A stretch of DNA of 64,000 nt from Angiostrongylus vasorum (Eukaryota > Nematoda > Chromadorea > Rhabditida > Metastrongylidae), in NCBI GenBank assembly GCA_018806985.1, contig JADANN010000336.1:124001-188000 (forward strand), given 5' to 3'. Of this stretch, positions 44,228-56,449 are shown one piece after another. The number at the start of each line of letters is the position of its first letter. Position 1 is the stretch's first letter. Made by a program: the position numbers and the translations under genes. The notes under the pieces were generated by a model. The model was not told the origin of the DNA. It did not search any database and worked only from the letters and a program-made list of their open reading frames with translations.

Positions 44228-45735
44228 GCGATATAAAGCACGAAAGAGGCACAGCTTCAGGACCTGATGACAACACTGTCGACTTCCTTAGAGCGAAAAG
44301 CCACAGTTAACATCTTCTTCTCGCAAACTTTATGGGCAGCCTACCTTCAAAAAGGGAAAAAATCCCAGACCAGTAGAGGGCGTCGTGCATTGTCATCTTG
44401 TGTAAAAAAGGTGACCGAAGGGTAACTATTGTCCGATATGGATAAAGGATTTTGCTCCATGGACCACATCCAAACTGTGTCTAGCTTCATCGAAGTATGT
44501 CGGAATTACCACCTGCTCCTACTCCTAACCTTAACCAGCTCTGAAAAAGCGTTTGACATTGTCGGCACGAATGCAATCCTAGCAATCCTATCAGCACTCG
44601 TCGACCAAGCAGTAGACCCGTCCTACATAAGAATTCTGTATGACTGTTGTCGAAACTGCACTACGAATATACAGCTCTTCCCAACCGCTTACCATACCCA
44701 TAAGAAAATGTTTGACAGGGCGAAACAATATCGCCAGACCCGTATTGCCGCAAGGGGATGGATAATGAAGTCACTCGATTTGTATGAGAAGGGCACACGC
44801 ACAGATGGAAAATTCCTATCAAACGTTCGTTTCGCCGACGACATAGTCATCTTCACAAGAAGTACCAGCGAAGCAGAGACGATGATTAATGAGCTCAACG
44901 AAGCGATGAAAAAAGATCGGACTAGGCCTAAATCGGAAGGAGATCCAATTCCCTAAAAACCCATGTTGCGAAGGCCAAAAAAATTGCACTGGATGGCTCA
45001 CTGGTTGCAGAGACCAACTCGTACGTATACCTTGGGCGATCAATGAACATGGAAAACAGCATGAAGCAGGAATTAGACGGAAGAAGAAGAGCAGCTTAAA
45101 CCGCATTCTGGCCTCTCAAAGAAGCCATCTACCAACTGACGAACCCAAAAATCTGTGCTCACCTTTTTCGATTCAACGGTTCTCCCAGCCCTCTGTTATG
45201 CTGCAGAGACGTAGGCCGACACTTCAGTCTCGTCAGGAATACTCCCCAATACTCACAGAGCCCTTGAGCGATGACTTCTGAAACACAACCGACACTCTCA
45301 GTATCTAGCCGGAATGCGAAGCTCTTATCTCCGAAATATGTCACATCTTCGGGATCCAGAAGAATATACATCGATAGCGAAACAGAGATGGGCCGGTCAC
45401 ATAATGAGAAGAAGGGATGACGGATGAAAAGAGCTGTAGAGTGAACTGCACGAGAATGCAGGCGTCTTCAAGAATGGCCAATTACACGTTGGGTGGACGT
45501 GAACGTAACCAAAATTATGCTCGTGGCTGCAGGTGTTTTACAGATCACGCTATGAGACTCGCACGCATCACATACTCCAACGAAACCACCACCATGGACG
45601 ACTGTCCAATAACTCGCGAACACAGACCGTCCAAGTATCCAGGTATCCATATATCGAAAAGGTCGCGTACGGTCAAACAGCCCCACAATCCCAACGAAAC
45701 TCGTACACCTAAATTTTTTATCGAATGCTAAATAT
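44228..45735 (+). mobile_element. RTE-type LINE, reverse transcriptase remnant
   Basis: Starts at the GTASGPDDNTVDFLRA segment (usual form GPDGI). It passes FADDIVIF at 44831-44851, the RT catalytic motif in its RTE form, then SYVYLGRSMNMENSMKQELD and a C-terminal part. Frameshifts and stops break it throughout. Longest RTE copy here. Confidence 0.8.
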
Positions 45736-46090
45736 TTTGTTGAATAACCACTATTTCCATTCTCCGCATTTAAAATATGAGAGCGCTCGCACGAATCTCA
45801 TATGTGGCTGGAAATGTATCCGTGTCAGATCAAGAATACTAAAAAGTATGTCCTTTTTAAGTCACCGAAATAGTTTCGAAAATGAAATGAAATTTGTTTA
45901 GACAGTGGCGATTTCCAGGTATGCCAATACGTGCGCACGGTTCGGACATAATTCATAACAGTTCCCAGGATCGACTTTCTATTAACCTCGGCATTGGAAT
46001 ATGAATGCGTCGTTTTCTTGTTCAGCAATCGCGAGGTTGTTAAACAGCATACATTTACTTTCATAGAAAAACGCAATACAATACAACAGT

Positions 46091-46127
46091 AGCTGACGTT
46101 TCGGCAGTATCGCCTTCTTCAGAGCCT
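46091..46127 (-). ncRNA. Hammerhead-ribozyme-like motif, inverted partner
   Basis: Sequence-identical core to the plus copy at 46184-46219, on the opposite strand. All core residues are intact. Confidence 0.55.
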
Positions 46128-46183
46128 GGAAGGGTATACTGACATACAATTTACTAGGCCAAACGCTTCAGTATACCCTTCCA

Positions 46184-46219
46184 GGCTCTGAAGAAGGCGA
46201 TACTGCCGAAACGTCAGCT
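46184..46219 (+). ncRNA. Hammerhead-ribozyme-like motif (best copy)
   Basis: Stem I strand GGCT 46184-46187; CTGAAGA 46188-46194; extra A 46195; stem II GGC 46196-46198 and GCC 46205-46207 around GATACT; GAAA 46208-46211; CGTC 46212-46215; stem I partner AGCT 46216-46219. ACGT at 46211-46214 is self-complementary, so stem III would need a dimer. PLEs are known to carry hammerheads of this short-stem-III kind. The extra A departs from the consensus; activity is unproven. Confidence 0.55.
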
Positions 46220-46310
46220 ACTGTTGTATTGTATTGTGTTTTTCTATGGAAGTAAATGTATGCTGTTTAACAAACTCGCGATTGCTGAACAAGAAAATGA
46301 CGCATAATTC

Positions 46311-46600
46311 ATAACACTTTTATTTACTGCTCATTACTTTTTTTGAACGCAGAGTGTTAGGTGAAATGCAACCTGGGACAGCAAGCCATATTCGAACACG
46401 CGACTACTCTTTCCGAGAGCTCATGGGTTACCCACTGCAATACTAATGGGCTTTCTCTGAACCAATTTTTAACCTAACGGTGCCATCAGCAATCATTCGT
46501 CAACGGGAATGATCTGTCAAGCACAAATTGGAATTGAACCCACTTAAACTGAAGCCGTAGTATAAGTCACAATTATAGTCGCCTTTTTTATTTACTGCCT
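46311..46600 (-). repeat. SINE-B copy, diverged
   Basis: GTGCCATCAGCAATCATTCG, CACTTAAACTGAAGCCGTAG and a worn tRNA-like centre (CATATTCGAACACGCG). Confidence 0.65.
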
Positions 46601-46865
46601 ATTCCTTTCATGACAGAGTATGCTTGAAATACTTCTCCACTGACGCTGAGAAAAAATTTATGAGAGAAAGACTAAACGAAGGACTCATATAGTGCGGTGG
46701 TGAACGCGTTACTCCCCGGAAAGGACAATAGCGCATTCGTTCCCCACCGCAGACACCTGCGGTCCGGAATTTTGCAAATACCTCAGCATCACTGTGGTTG
46801 TTTCACACGTAATACCCTGGCAGGGAATATTGTAATAGGCAGTAAAAAAAAGTTAACATCGCTAT
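46601..46865 (+). repeat. SINE-B copy
   Basis: Plus partner of the preceding minus copy. GTGCGGTGGTGAACGCGTTA; GCGGTCCGGAATTTTGC; tail GGCAGTAAAAAAAAG. Confidence 0.8.
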
Positions 46866-46874
46866 ACTTTGGAT

Positions 46875-47120
46875 TTTTTGACTGCTGCGTCGGCTCAAGT
46901 GCGTTCAGTGCCCACTTGTGCTACACAGATCATTTTCGTTGAAGGCTGATTTCTGATAGCACCGTTAGGTAGAAAACTGGCTGAGAAAAAAGTAAAGCAA
47001 AAAGCCTCATTGGTGCAGTGGGTAGTGCGTGATCCCCAGAAAGGTTCTGAAGGTTCGAATCTGGCCTACGATCCACGTTTTGCGAATATCTCAGCTTTAT
47101 TGTGGTTGTCCAGAAACAGT
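46875..47120 (+). repeat. SINE-B copy, tRNA-like
   Basis: GGTGCAGTGGGTAGTGCGTG and AAGGTTCGAATCTGGCC are the most tRNA-like boxes of the family here. Confidence 0.75.
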
Positions 47121-47639
47121 TTTTTGATATTCTTTCGTACTCATAAGGATCATACCTGAGTTTTACATAATTACATTTTACATGTTATGTTTACTCTGAA
47201 GGACTACGTTTGCCCTCCACCATCTATCGAATTAAGTACTAACGAAAATATCATAGATATCATGAATAGTGTTATGAAAAATACCATAGAAAGTAAAACT
47301 TTACTATGTGTTCAGGGTGAATGAATCCTTTAGGGAAGGCGAAAAAAAAATTGAGCGCATATTTGGCCTATATTATAGCTCACAAAGGTTTTCTAAAACG
47401 TACAAAAACAGTTTCTTTTTGCACGCACAGATGAGCTTGGAACTAATTTGATTGAAACTGAAAAGGCGAAGTTCTTCAGGTCTGGACGTTGGATGAACTG
47501 TTCACTATGGGCATCTCAGCGCACCGCTAACCACTGCGATACATGTACCATGGTTGATCGTATTCATCAAAGTAACATTCCAAAAATAGCCAAATGCCGT
47601 TTAAAATTTTCGAAATTTCAGGTTGGTTGTTTGGTGAAT

Positions 47640-48155
47640 GTAAAGTGGAATGAGATTAGGTGTGGCCGTTGATGCTTGGTTACTCAGTGCTACACTCGAC
47701 TTCTCAGAAGTTGATCCTATTTAAGCGCAGAGGGTGTTCGCGCTCCCTTAACTCCGTCGATTGCATGCATTCATATGCTAATCCACGTTGTACTCCTCTA
47801 CCAGTCTCTTCACCTAGCCGACATTTACAATTGTAAATCGTAACAATTTTTGCTCAAATGAAGTGCCTCTCCGTAACTTCCAATTATTATTGTGTTGTTA
47901 CTTAAAGCTGTGAAGAAGTTCAAAATTTCTAAGAACTACTTCAATCATAACTGGAAGTAAAATATTTCCACAACTTTGTGGCACAAAAGACTGAGAAGAT
48001 CTATACAAGCATTAGACTCGTGGTGTTTTGCTTTTGTAACTTTCAAAAACGCTTCAGCCAACCTCATGCAGGACACGTTGTGCATGCTATTCTGGCATTC
48101 AGTAATCTGTAGAAGGTCGTCAAATCGTATTTTTTCGAGCAGAACCATGTCTTAA
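47640..48155 (-). mobile_element. PLE-related dispersed repeat, copy 2
   Basis: Diverged match to 42600-43160. The minus-strand frame reads MVLLEKIRFDDLLQI; the corresponding frame of copy 1 has YVLLDKYDSNYK. Confidence 0.45.
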
Positions 48156-50075
48156 AAGTGTTAGTATGGCCGATCAGCTTGGTCGATCTTTTCTCTCAGC
48201 TACTCATTGTACTACTCAAAGAAGAAGTTCTTTTACCGGAACAGGAATCCTTGATAAGTTTAGACTCGCGTACAAGAAAAAAATCACAACATTCGGGTGG
48301 TGAATTTGCCGAGTTGGTCTTATTTCACTAGAGGTGCTTTCTGTGGAATAAGAAGAGTCGCGTGACTGAATTGGAAAGGGCACCGTAGAAAATCCTCAAG
48401 CTATCATCCCTTATCGGGATTCCAAACAGTGTTTGAAAACTGAGTGAAAAACGGTTCCAACATCAAGAAGGGCATGACTACAATAGGAAGCTCCGCTTGT
48501 GAAAAGGATTTAAGGTAAACATTTCTACAATCACGGTGACTGCATCATAGCTATATTTGGATGGCGCTGTGGAAATGGGGAGAGCCCTGAAACTCTGTTA
48601 TACGATAGCTTCATATTTCACCACTTGACTGCTTTAAAAAAATTCCTTTTTTGGGGGAACTTAGGAGTAGATTTAACGAGGATGTTCCACATTTCTTTTT
48701 CCCAACTACTGAGCGCCATTTCACTGAATTCTAGAGATGGAGTGGTTGGCGTAGTATCAATCCAAGTCCTACAGCTCCAGTCTGCAGTGAATGTTTCATA
48801 CTCTTGATTCAACAGGGGTATTTTACAAGTAACTAGAGCAAACTGATTGCCAGAGGGCTTTGCTACAGCCAATAGGAGATCTAAGAAAAGAACTGGATGC
48901 TGGGTTGAAATAAACCACATAGCAATTTCCCCGTTGTTTATGGGAAGCTATGCAATTACCTATAAGTGCGATTATACTTTCCAAGTAGGATAATTGAGTT
49001 TCACACGAACTATGCGACGTGTTTTATCCTCATAGGTTATCGTAAAAGCCAAATCTTCCCTCCTCCGCAATGATTCCTTCTATTCTTACTATTCTTGCTG
49101 AAATGCTGATAGCTTGCTTGTTTTGTTTTGCTATGGGTTGATTTTACATTCTTATGTCAGTTTGAAACAAGTGGAAAGCAAGGAACAAAGGGGAAGCGTG
49201 AAATGAGATTGAGAGACTGGATGGTGAAAAGCTCACAAAGGTTCTGAACGGAATGACTTTTTGCGCACGTGGGCCACCTCATTTCCTTCATCGAGAATTC
49301 AGCGCGCTCGGTTTGATGATGATGACAACGGCAAAACAGCCACTTCAGCCCTCGCTGTCGTTCGGTCGCGAAATCCAAATCAAGCTTCCATTCCTCGAAG
49401 TTTTTTCCGGAGATCTTGTAGAACTGCTACTAGTGAATCGTATAGGAAATGTTAGCGATTGAATAAGCTTGTACTGTAACATTTCGATTAGACTTCTATT
49501 TCTCATTGCTGTCGTCAGAATTCGAACAGTCGCTCATCTGATATCGTGACTGAAGGTGGGTGAGAGGCTTCGCTCTAACTTGTGGCGCTTTCTAGTACTT
49601 TGGGATTTGGGATGTTAAGGATTCTTAGCTGAAAGCATCGTCATTTTTCTGTGATTTTTCCAGTTGGTTTTGCGCTTTTTTAGAAAACTGTTTAATATTC
49701 CTTTGTTTAACGAATTATAAATGTACATCTTTAACTTTCCTTCCTTCCATCAGTTTCGAAGTCACGTATGTCTGCAACCGGCCAACACTTCAATTTTTAC
49801 TCGCCAAGAACTAACGGACCAAGTGTATTTTCTATCCTTCCAAGCCTTCGAATAATTCGATTATCTAAGGCTAAACATTCGGTATATGCTTGCATCTATC
49901 AGCCTTCTACAGTTCTTTCGTACATAACGCTTCATGTTATGGCTCTTTACAGTAGTTCTGTTTCATCTTTCATGTCGATTCAGTTTTCATCATAACTGTT
50001 TAGTTTCCGATGTCCATGTCCCTGGTGTCGTCCAATTAGCAGCTCATCAAATAATCCTTCTGTGGAGTCGACGGA
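48156..50075. other. No gene seen; upstream region of the OIG-like gene
   Basis: Contains no recognised repeat. The promoter of the OIG-like gene is probably here, but I see no definite element. Confidence 0.35.
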
Positions 50076-53000
50076 ATGCGCTTCCAACTGATGCTGATGC
50101 TCATCTGCTTCTCCACTGCTTCTCGTTACCACCACGCCAACGACGATGAGCTACACTTCTCCAACGACGAAAACGTCTGCACGCACTTTCCCTCTTTCTT
50201 TCTGCCTTTTTAAATTTTTTTCAGAACGCCCTCTTCAATATGTTGGCTTTTCTCCCTTTTTTTTCTGCTCTGCTCCTTTTAATAATCTCCAAACCACTTA
50301 GATATGAAAAAATGAAATGAGGCAATGAAAAAACAAAAGTCGTACGTTGAATATGAATTAGCGTCCGTCTTACTTCCCACTTAATAATCGCACTTGTTTC
50401 GTTTTCCATCCCCCCAAAGGAATGTAGTGAAAGTCTATGTTTATAATAAAATGGTGAAGTTGAAGCTGAAGCTTGAAGCTCTCGGCGTTGATCAATCCCT
50501 GAGAGATGCTCCATGCATTCGACTTCATGGAAGATCGTTGGAGGTGATTGAATGCGTATCTGGCCTTTATAATGGCTCGTGGTGACCAACCGATGTATCG
50601 ACCCAGTGGTGCTGTGCTCCCAGACAAGTCTGATACCAAATTGTCGACCCAGAGGGATGGAAGGCTTGGTGGGCCATGGGCGCGGGATCGATTCCACGTG
50701 TGTGTCGCAGTGGCGCCTCCAACCACTGCGCTACACGCGCCATAAAATGGTAGGAAACTTTAATCTATAACTTCGAATGCATACAGTCTAGTTCACGGAG
50801 CCTTTTTGACCAGGATAAAGGCCATTTAGAATCCACATGGCGACTTTCTCAGTCAGTTATGGAGTTAAGAAGGCAGGTGATCAGTTTCCTAATGAGTATG
50901 TGAGGTGGACTGCGTATGCCAATTCTTTCAATCCTTGTCGTATGATTTTCTGGAATAGCAGCAAAGCGATTTTTTTCCCAATGAGCTTCCATACTGTTGG
51001 GATTTCGCCCCGATTGGAAAAGAAGTGATCGATCATTCTTTGCCAAAAGTGAAAGAGGTGGTCATAGCTTTCTTCTGATGAGAATTTCCTTCCGGGAGTC
51101 TTTCAGCGCAGCACCTTTGTCCAAGCCAGCACAGAACTTCGCCATTTGTCGTGCAAAATCCCTTTTTTGCGGTTTATTAAAGCGCAACCAAGAAATCGGT
51201 GACTATTGTTTTACTATAAGAAGGGCACATTGCTTCTCGAATTCCTCCTCCACGTTTCAATTTGGTTGAGATGTTTTGAAATTACTGTCTTACTTGCGTC
51301 TAGTTCTTCGAAAGATATGGAATCGCGTTGTTCCTGGATATACTTCAGTTACAGTTAACGTCTTCAAGTGGCCATCATTAATGCAGGCGGATCGTCAACA
51401 GTTCTCCCCATCTTCATCGTATTACCCTGACGTCTTCAAAAGCAACGAACGATGTATTATCTACCAGTGAAGTGGCCACCGTATGTGGTTCTCCAACCTC
51501 TGAATTCGTATGCAGAAAACCACAATGAGAATGAACACCGAATTCAGAGGAATTAAAAACTTGGGCTCAGTTTCTACTGTTTCATCGATTTGCCGTCGAC
51601 CTGCTGCTTCAGCAAGGACAAGCTTTTTGCATGCAAAATGCTCGAAAGAGTAGTAGTTCCAGATTCAACTCAAAAGCTGGCGTCACGTAAAATGTTATGC
51701 TATGGGTATTTGGAAATGATACAGGATAAAGCGTTCGGCGTTGATCCGTCCTTGAGGAATGCACCGTACACTCAGCATCATCGAGTATCGTAGAGGTTGA
51801 AAGCTTAGCTGGCTTACAAAATCACTTGCGGTGGCCTACTGATGCATCAAATCAGTCCTTCCAGATGCGTTCGGTACCAATTCACGGAACCCATATGGTT
51901 GGAGGGCTCTGTGAGCCTGAGTTGTGGAGTCGAACCACCGATCGATCCAGTGTGTATTGCAGGGTACCGCCCCACACACTGCCTATACTTACATTGTTTG
52001 AAAAGAGAATAATGTTGTAGAGAAAATTTTGAACTATTTCCGAAGGTCGACAAGGTTTATGAAAAGAATCGGCATGTAATTCGTCGTTTTCAGGGCCCTC
52101 GGATTGTTCGCCATAGCTTCTTCAAGCAGCATTTTCGTCTTGGGTACAAACTAAAGTTGTTCTGTGAAGCCCACGGAACTCCTTTTACCTGATGTGCGAT
52201 GGTATAAGGATGGTGTCGAAATACGGCTTCGACCAGGCATACGAGTACATTTGCATGTGTTTAAATAATTCACTCTTTGCCTTGATTTCTTTTCTTAGGT
52301 ATTCAGACTCGTTTTTTTTTGCTAGAACTTTTCCGTTCATCGTCACTTAATTCCCTGCAGTTGATCGTCATGTGATAGAAATTTAGACTCCGAAGACCCC
52401 GAATGGCTGCATAGTTGTTTACGGATGTGAAAAGGAGAATTGATCAGCTGAGTTGACAATTCGGCTTATGCAGCGCTTTTCATGATCTTCAACATTGGTC
52501 GAGCATTTTGAAACTTTCATCCGTTAGCATTTGTTGTAGCATCGCAGTCAGTTGACAAGGAAGCAGTTAGGGGAATCTCGGATCTACTCATGTCCTTCGT
52601 GAGCTATAACGAAACAATTTCGTTACCAGAATATCATCATTCTACAACGATATTAATATCGCCGTAAAGAGAATGCTTTGACAAAGCAATACGATATTTA
52701 TTTACAGCTACCTCTGAGAACGCCATGCGAAGATTGAAATGGGACAGCATGGAAATGAAAGTCGATGCATGGCACTTCCACCACCACTGCTTTGCTGGTG
52801 TTCTGATAATATCAAACAAAACGGAAAGAATGCTGTGAGACTTCGGTAATGCTCAGGGAAGAACTGGCAGTCGATGAAATCTCAAAAGAAAGATATCAGT
52901 TCATGAAGAACGGATTAGTTTCATATGTCCCATTCACGCTCAACAGAACGAATATCTCCCATTACTCCACCTATATTTATAGGTCGGTCAACCAACATAA

Positions 53001-54326
53001 TAAATGATTTAGGTCCTTTTTTTTCCTGAATTGACCAGAAGTAAGCGAGCGGTTTGTGGAATTTTCATGAAAGTCAACGATGAAGGGAAGAAAACAAAGA
53101 ACACCCGACTCCGGGCCAACCTTTCCCACTCCACGGTTCTCTCTGCGTTGACGAGAGGACTATGGTGGAAGTATTTCTTATCACGAAAATAAGACATGAA
53201 ATCCGATGTCCCTAATGTGTCAAGAATCGAAAGTCAAAAACGGTAATAGTCAAGCCAAAATGTCAAAAATTGGCTGGGACGGACACATGATGTGTCTGAC
53301 CGAGAACTGATGGACAAGACCCGTCAGAGCCCGGATCCCCCGGGTGCCAAGCTCGCATTAAAAGATCACCGACTTGGTGGTCAGAGCTCTCGATAACGCC
53401 AGAAAACAGATAAAATACTCAGCGAGTTCTAAAAGCGAGTACAGCCCATTGGCTGCTCTTGCACGCGACCCCCTACAATCAGTTGACGATGAACGGGACG
53501 ACAGAGGACACGGATGACTCCACAACGGAATCTTTTGCTTTTTTACCACAGGTGAAAAACAATCTCAACGAATCTACAAATATAAACGAACGTACACTGC
53601 TTGGAAAAGAATTTTTCCTGAGACAATCCTACGAGAGCATTTCGCACTCGTAGTACGTTTTTTCAACAATAATGAAGGACGGAAACTTACATCATATTTC
53701 TCCAATAAGAACATGTGGACAAGAACGGTGAAGCTACGTGTTGATCAATCCATGAGGGATGCGCCATGCATTCGACTTCATTAAGCATAGTTAGAGGTGA
53801 CTAAATGCACAAATGCATTTCTGGCCTATACAATGACTTTCTGCGCCCTACCGATGTATCGAGTCAGTGCTGTTATCTTCCCAGACAGCTCTGATCCAAT
53901 TTGCCGACCTCAGCGAGACGGAAGGCTTTGTGAGCCTGAGGCACGGGATCGAATGTCTGTACTGCAGAAGGCCTCTGACCGCTGCGGTAAATGCGCACCC
54001 TGATGTAATCAGAGACTTCATTAATGTGAAATAAAGATAAGACAATTAATTGATTTTTTAAAATACATATTCTAGGGGTCTGACAACTGAAATTCGATGA
54101 TTTTGTCGTTGTTCAGTCATTTGATTGCTTGCTTTCTACTAGTAATCATTCTAGTACGTGTGAGATTTATACACTTCAGATTCGTGCTGAAATCACTGCT
54201 AATTCCGTGGCCTCTCATATGGAGATCGATCCGGCCGGTGTTCTGGACGCTGGTGAGTACGAGTGCGTTGCCAACAATGCACACGGCTACCATCTACAGC
54301 ACATCAGTGCTGAAGCTCGTCTGTGA
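50076..54326 (+). CDS. Secreted single Ig-domain protein (OIG-like), possibly frameshifted
   Basis: Exons: 50076-50174 (tentative), 52094-52256 and 54180-54326. Exon 1 opens MRFQLMLMLICFSTASRYHH, a good signal peptide, but ends at a weak donor (AAC/GTCTGC). Exon 2 reads GPRIVRHSFFKQHFRLGYKL, LFCEAHGTP, then DVRWYKDGVEIRLRPGIRVH. Exon 3 reads IRAEITANSVASHMEIDPAG, DAGEYECVANNAHG and stops at TGA 54324. Cys in LFC and YEC with Trp in RWYK are the Ig core. One Ig domain with an early C terminus fits the nematode OIG (one-Ig) family of secreted neuronal or synaptic proteins rather than the two-Ig ZIG proteins. Within exon 2 the frame shifts by one base near 52186-52190, with an in-frame TGA at 52190. 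This is either an assembly error or a disabled gene. Confidence 0.65.
50474..50741 (-). repeat. SINE-A copy in OIG-like intron 1
   Basis: Complete, close to consensus: head GCGTGTAGCGCAGTGGTTGG, box B GGAATCGATCCCGCG. Confidence 0.9.
50742..51723. other. Intron, nothing recognised
   Basis: Frames at 50837-51046 on both strands resemble old transposon sequence in composition, but no motif is identifiable. Confidence 0.35.
51724..51985 (-). repeat. SINE-A copy, diverged
   Basis: CGGCGTTGATCCGTCCTTGA end, GGTACCAATTCACGGAACCC centre; head reads GGCAGTGTGTGGGGCGG. Lies 108 bases before the first Ig exon. Confidence 0.7.
52094..52256 (+). CDS. OIG-like exon: first half of Ig domain, frame broken
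   Basis: The acceptor TTTTCAG ends at 52093. The phase-0 frame runs GPRIVRHSFF to GTPFT and hits TGA at 52190. The homologous frame resumes at 52191 with DVRWYKDG and ends at a CAT/GTGTTT donor in phase 0. One extra base in the CCTTTTACC run (52181-52189) would explain the break. Confidence 0.75.
53215..53515 (+). mobile_element. RTE-type LINE 3' end fragment
   Basis: KIGWDGHMMCLTEN, WTRPVRARIPR, then SPLAALARDPLQSVDDERDD, the closing residues of RTE polyproteins. Lies in the OIG-like intron 2. Confidence 0.7.
53730..54001 (-). repeat. SINE-A copy in OIG-like intron 2
   Basis: Complete but diverged at its head (AGGGTGCGCATTTACCGCAG). Confidence 0.75.
54180..54326 (+). CDS. OIG-like terminal exon: second half of Ig domain
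   Basis: The acceptor ACACTTCAG ends at 54179. It encodes the strand before the conserved DxGxYxC motif (LDAGEYECVANN), then HGYHLQHISAEARL and TGA. Phase 0 matches the preceding exon. The absence of a second Ig domain after the stop supports the one-Ig family. Confidence 0.75.
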   Translation: MRAEITANSVASHMEIDPAGVLDAGEYECVANNAHGYHLQHISAEARL

Positions 54327-55140
54327 GCCTGAGCTCGACTAGTCATTTCGTCTATTTCAAACCGCCATATCGCACAGCGTTTACAAATTCTGGTCGTCAT
54401 TCTCGTTTGAACGTGCTGTTAAAACTAGTGCCAATTCTGCTAATTCGTATTTGTGAACGCCAAGGAGAACAACGCTACTTTTTTTTGAACGTATTTGAAG
54501 GTTTTTGTTGTAAAATGATGTCAGAATTCATAGTGTCACTGGCTTTCTTGTGCATAAAAATATCAATTCTGTAGAGCAGAAATCCTGACTAGGCGACACC
54601 CTGAAAATGACTGCTTGTACTTATTTTTTTCAACTTGGCCAAACGGTACTGTAAGATCCTTATGAGATTTTCTTTTAACGCGATAGACAATTTTTTGTTC
54701 CTCTTAAGGTTGCATAACGTTCTCAGTATGTTTTAGTACCATACGATTGAGGAATTTTTGTAAGATTTTACTCTATTAGTCAATATGAAGATTTGTTCGT
54801 GTTACTATATTTGCTACATACACTTAACAAGAAAAAAAGAAAGGAAACTTCATGATGAAGAAAGTTTGTAATGCTCGTCATAGCACTGTTATGCAGAGAT
54901 TTCCAGATGAAAAGCACTGGAAAGGAGCTTTATGCGTAACGACGGCCTGTACTATCGATGTTGAAAAAGCTCATGGTGTGAAACAAATTTTCTGGCGTCG
55001 ACGTACTCATAGATACTCACACTCATAGATAACTCATAGATAAACAGTTGTGTCTGTTTATTTTCGGTGATATCTTTGTCCAGCTTCATTAATGTCTCCA
55101 TTGTGACGTCGCTGATGAGTCAGCAGTAGCACCTCTGTCA
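54327..55140. other. Downstream of OIG-like gene, nothing recognised
   Basis: 3' UTR and intergenic sequence; AT-rich with no repeat family seen. Confidence 0.4.
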
Positions 55141-56345
55141 ACTGTCGTCCCGTTGATCGTCGAGTGACTAGAGCGGGCTCCAATAAATCTTCAACTTTTC
55201 TCTATCGAGTGGCAGAGACTCATTGAGCACCATATTTTCGTGAAAAACTCTGACCATCGGGTTGGTGGTCCGGCTGTAGCACGTTTGACATCCTGAGGAA
55301 TATATTCACTAATGCGTCTTGTCCATCTGTTGTCGTTCATACGCACTACGTGTCCGGCCCACCTTATCATCGACTGTTTGGCGCACAGAACGGCATCTTT
55401 GATTTTTTGACCGTTGACACAGGTCGGAGCTGTAGATCCCTTCCCTTGCTTGCGTGACACCGTTCAATAACGCTTAGTGATCTTTCATCCTTCTTACGCA
55501 GCGACCAGGTTTCTGACGCACACGTTAAGGCTGGAAGTGCCGTCCAGTCGAAAAGGCGGGCACGGAGTCGGCTGTTCTTTGTTTTCTTCACTATGTCCTC
55601 GATGCTCTTGAAAGCTCCCAAAGGCACTGGTTTTATTCTGCTTAACTCTGGAGCTAAGTCGTTCATCGTGTTGATTTCCCGACCTAGATAGAGGTAACTG
55701 GAGCATTTGGAGATATTAATTCCGTTGAGCGGTGAGTGGGACATACGTCACCACTCCGTTCCTCATGAACATCGATTTTGTGAGATTTGGTTGATGCCCA
55801 GTCTTTCTACATTCTTTATCAAAGTGGGCAAGGATTTGTTTTAATCTTTGGTGTTACATGGACAATGTCGTCAGCAAAGCGAAGATGCTGTAATTGCCGA
55901 TCATAGATTTTCACTCCCATGTCGTCCCATTCCAGTGTTCGCATGACGCTCTCGAGAGTGGCGGTAAATAATTTCGGCGCGCGATGATATCGCTTTGCCT
56001 AACCCCTGTTTTGACGTCGACGTTAATATCGTTGTAGAATGGTGATATCTTGACTAAGGAATTTTTTATACAGCTCACGAAGAATCTTTATACAATGAAT
56101 AGCAACTCCCTGACTGCACAAGGCTTCATTGACTGCTTCTATCTCAACAGTCAAAAGCCTTCTTTAGATCGATGAAATTGAGACAGAGTGGTCTTTTGTA
56201 CTCTCGCGATACTTCAATGAGTCCTGCTACAGTGTCGATGTGGTCTATCGTACTGATCTGTGTAGTAATCGTGAATGATTTATCAGCAGTCAACAGTAGT
56301 GCAACTTATTCCTCTCAGACATTTCCATGTTAGGAAGTAAATTTG
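55141..56345 (-). mobile_element. RTE-type LINE, 3' half
   Basis: On the minus strand: FADDIV at 55861-55881, YLYLGREINTMNDLAPELSR, LFDWTALPALTCASETWSLR, MNDNRWTRRISEYIPQDVKR and the GPPTRWSEFF segment. Several frameshifts; 5' part missing. Confidence 0.88.
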
Positions 56346-56449
56346 CCAAAGCCGCCTGGCTATTGCAGACTTTAACCTAGCTCTAGCATGACATTTGATG
56401 TAAGAAGTTAGAAAAAAGGCGGAGCTCTACACGAAAAAATTATCACAAT

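Larger units (their letters stand above)
46000..46310. mobile_element. PLE termini in head-to-head inverted repeat
   Basis: A minus terminus (46091-46127) and a plus terminus (46184-46219) flank a 56-base centre. Outer flanks mirror each other (AATACAATACAACAGTAGCT versus its complement), extending to the CATTTACTTTCATAG region. Both termini carry the full hammerhead-like core. Confidence 0.8.

Noticed and set aside
50837..51046. Overlapping ORFs resembling transposase
   Set aside because: No catalytic motif could be read on either strand; similarity was only in composition.
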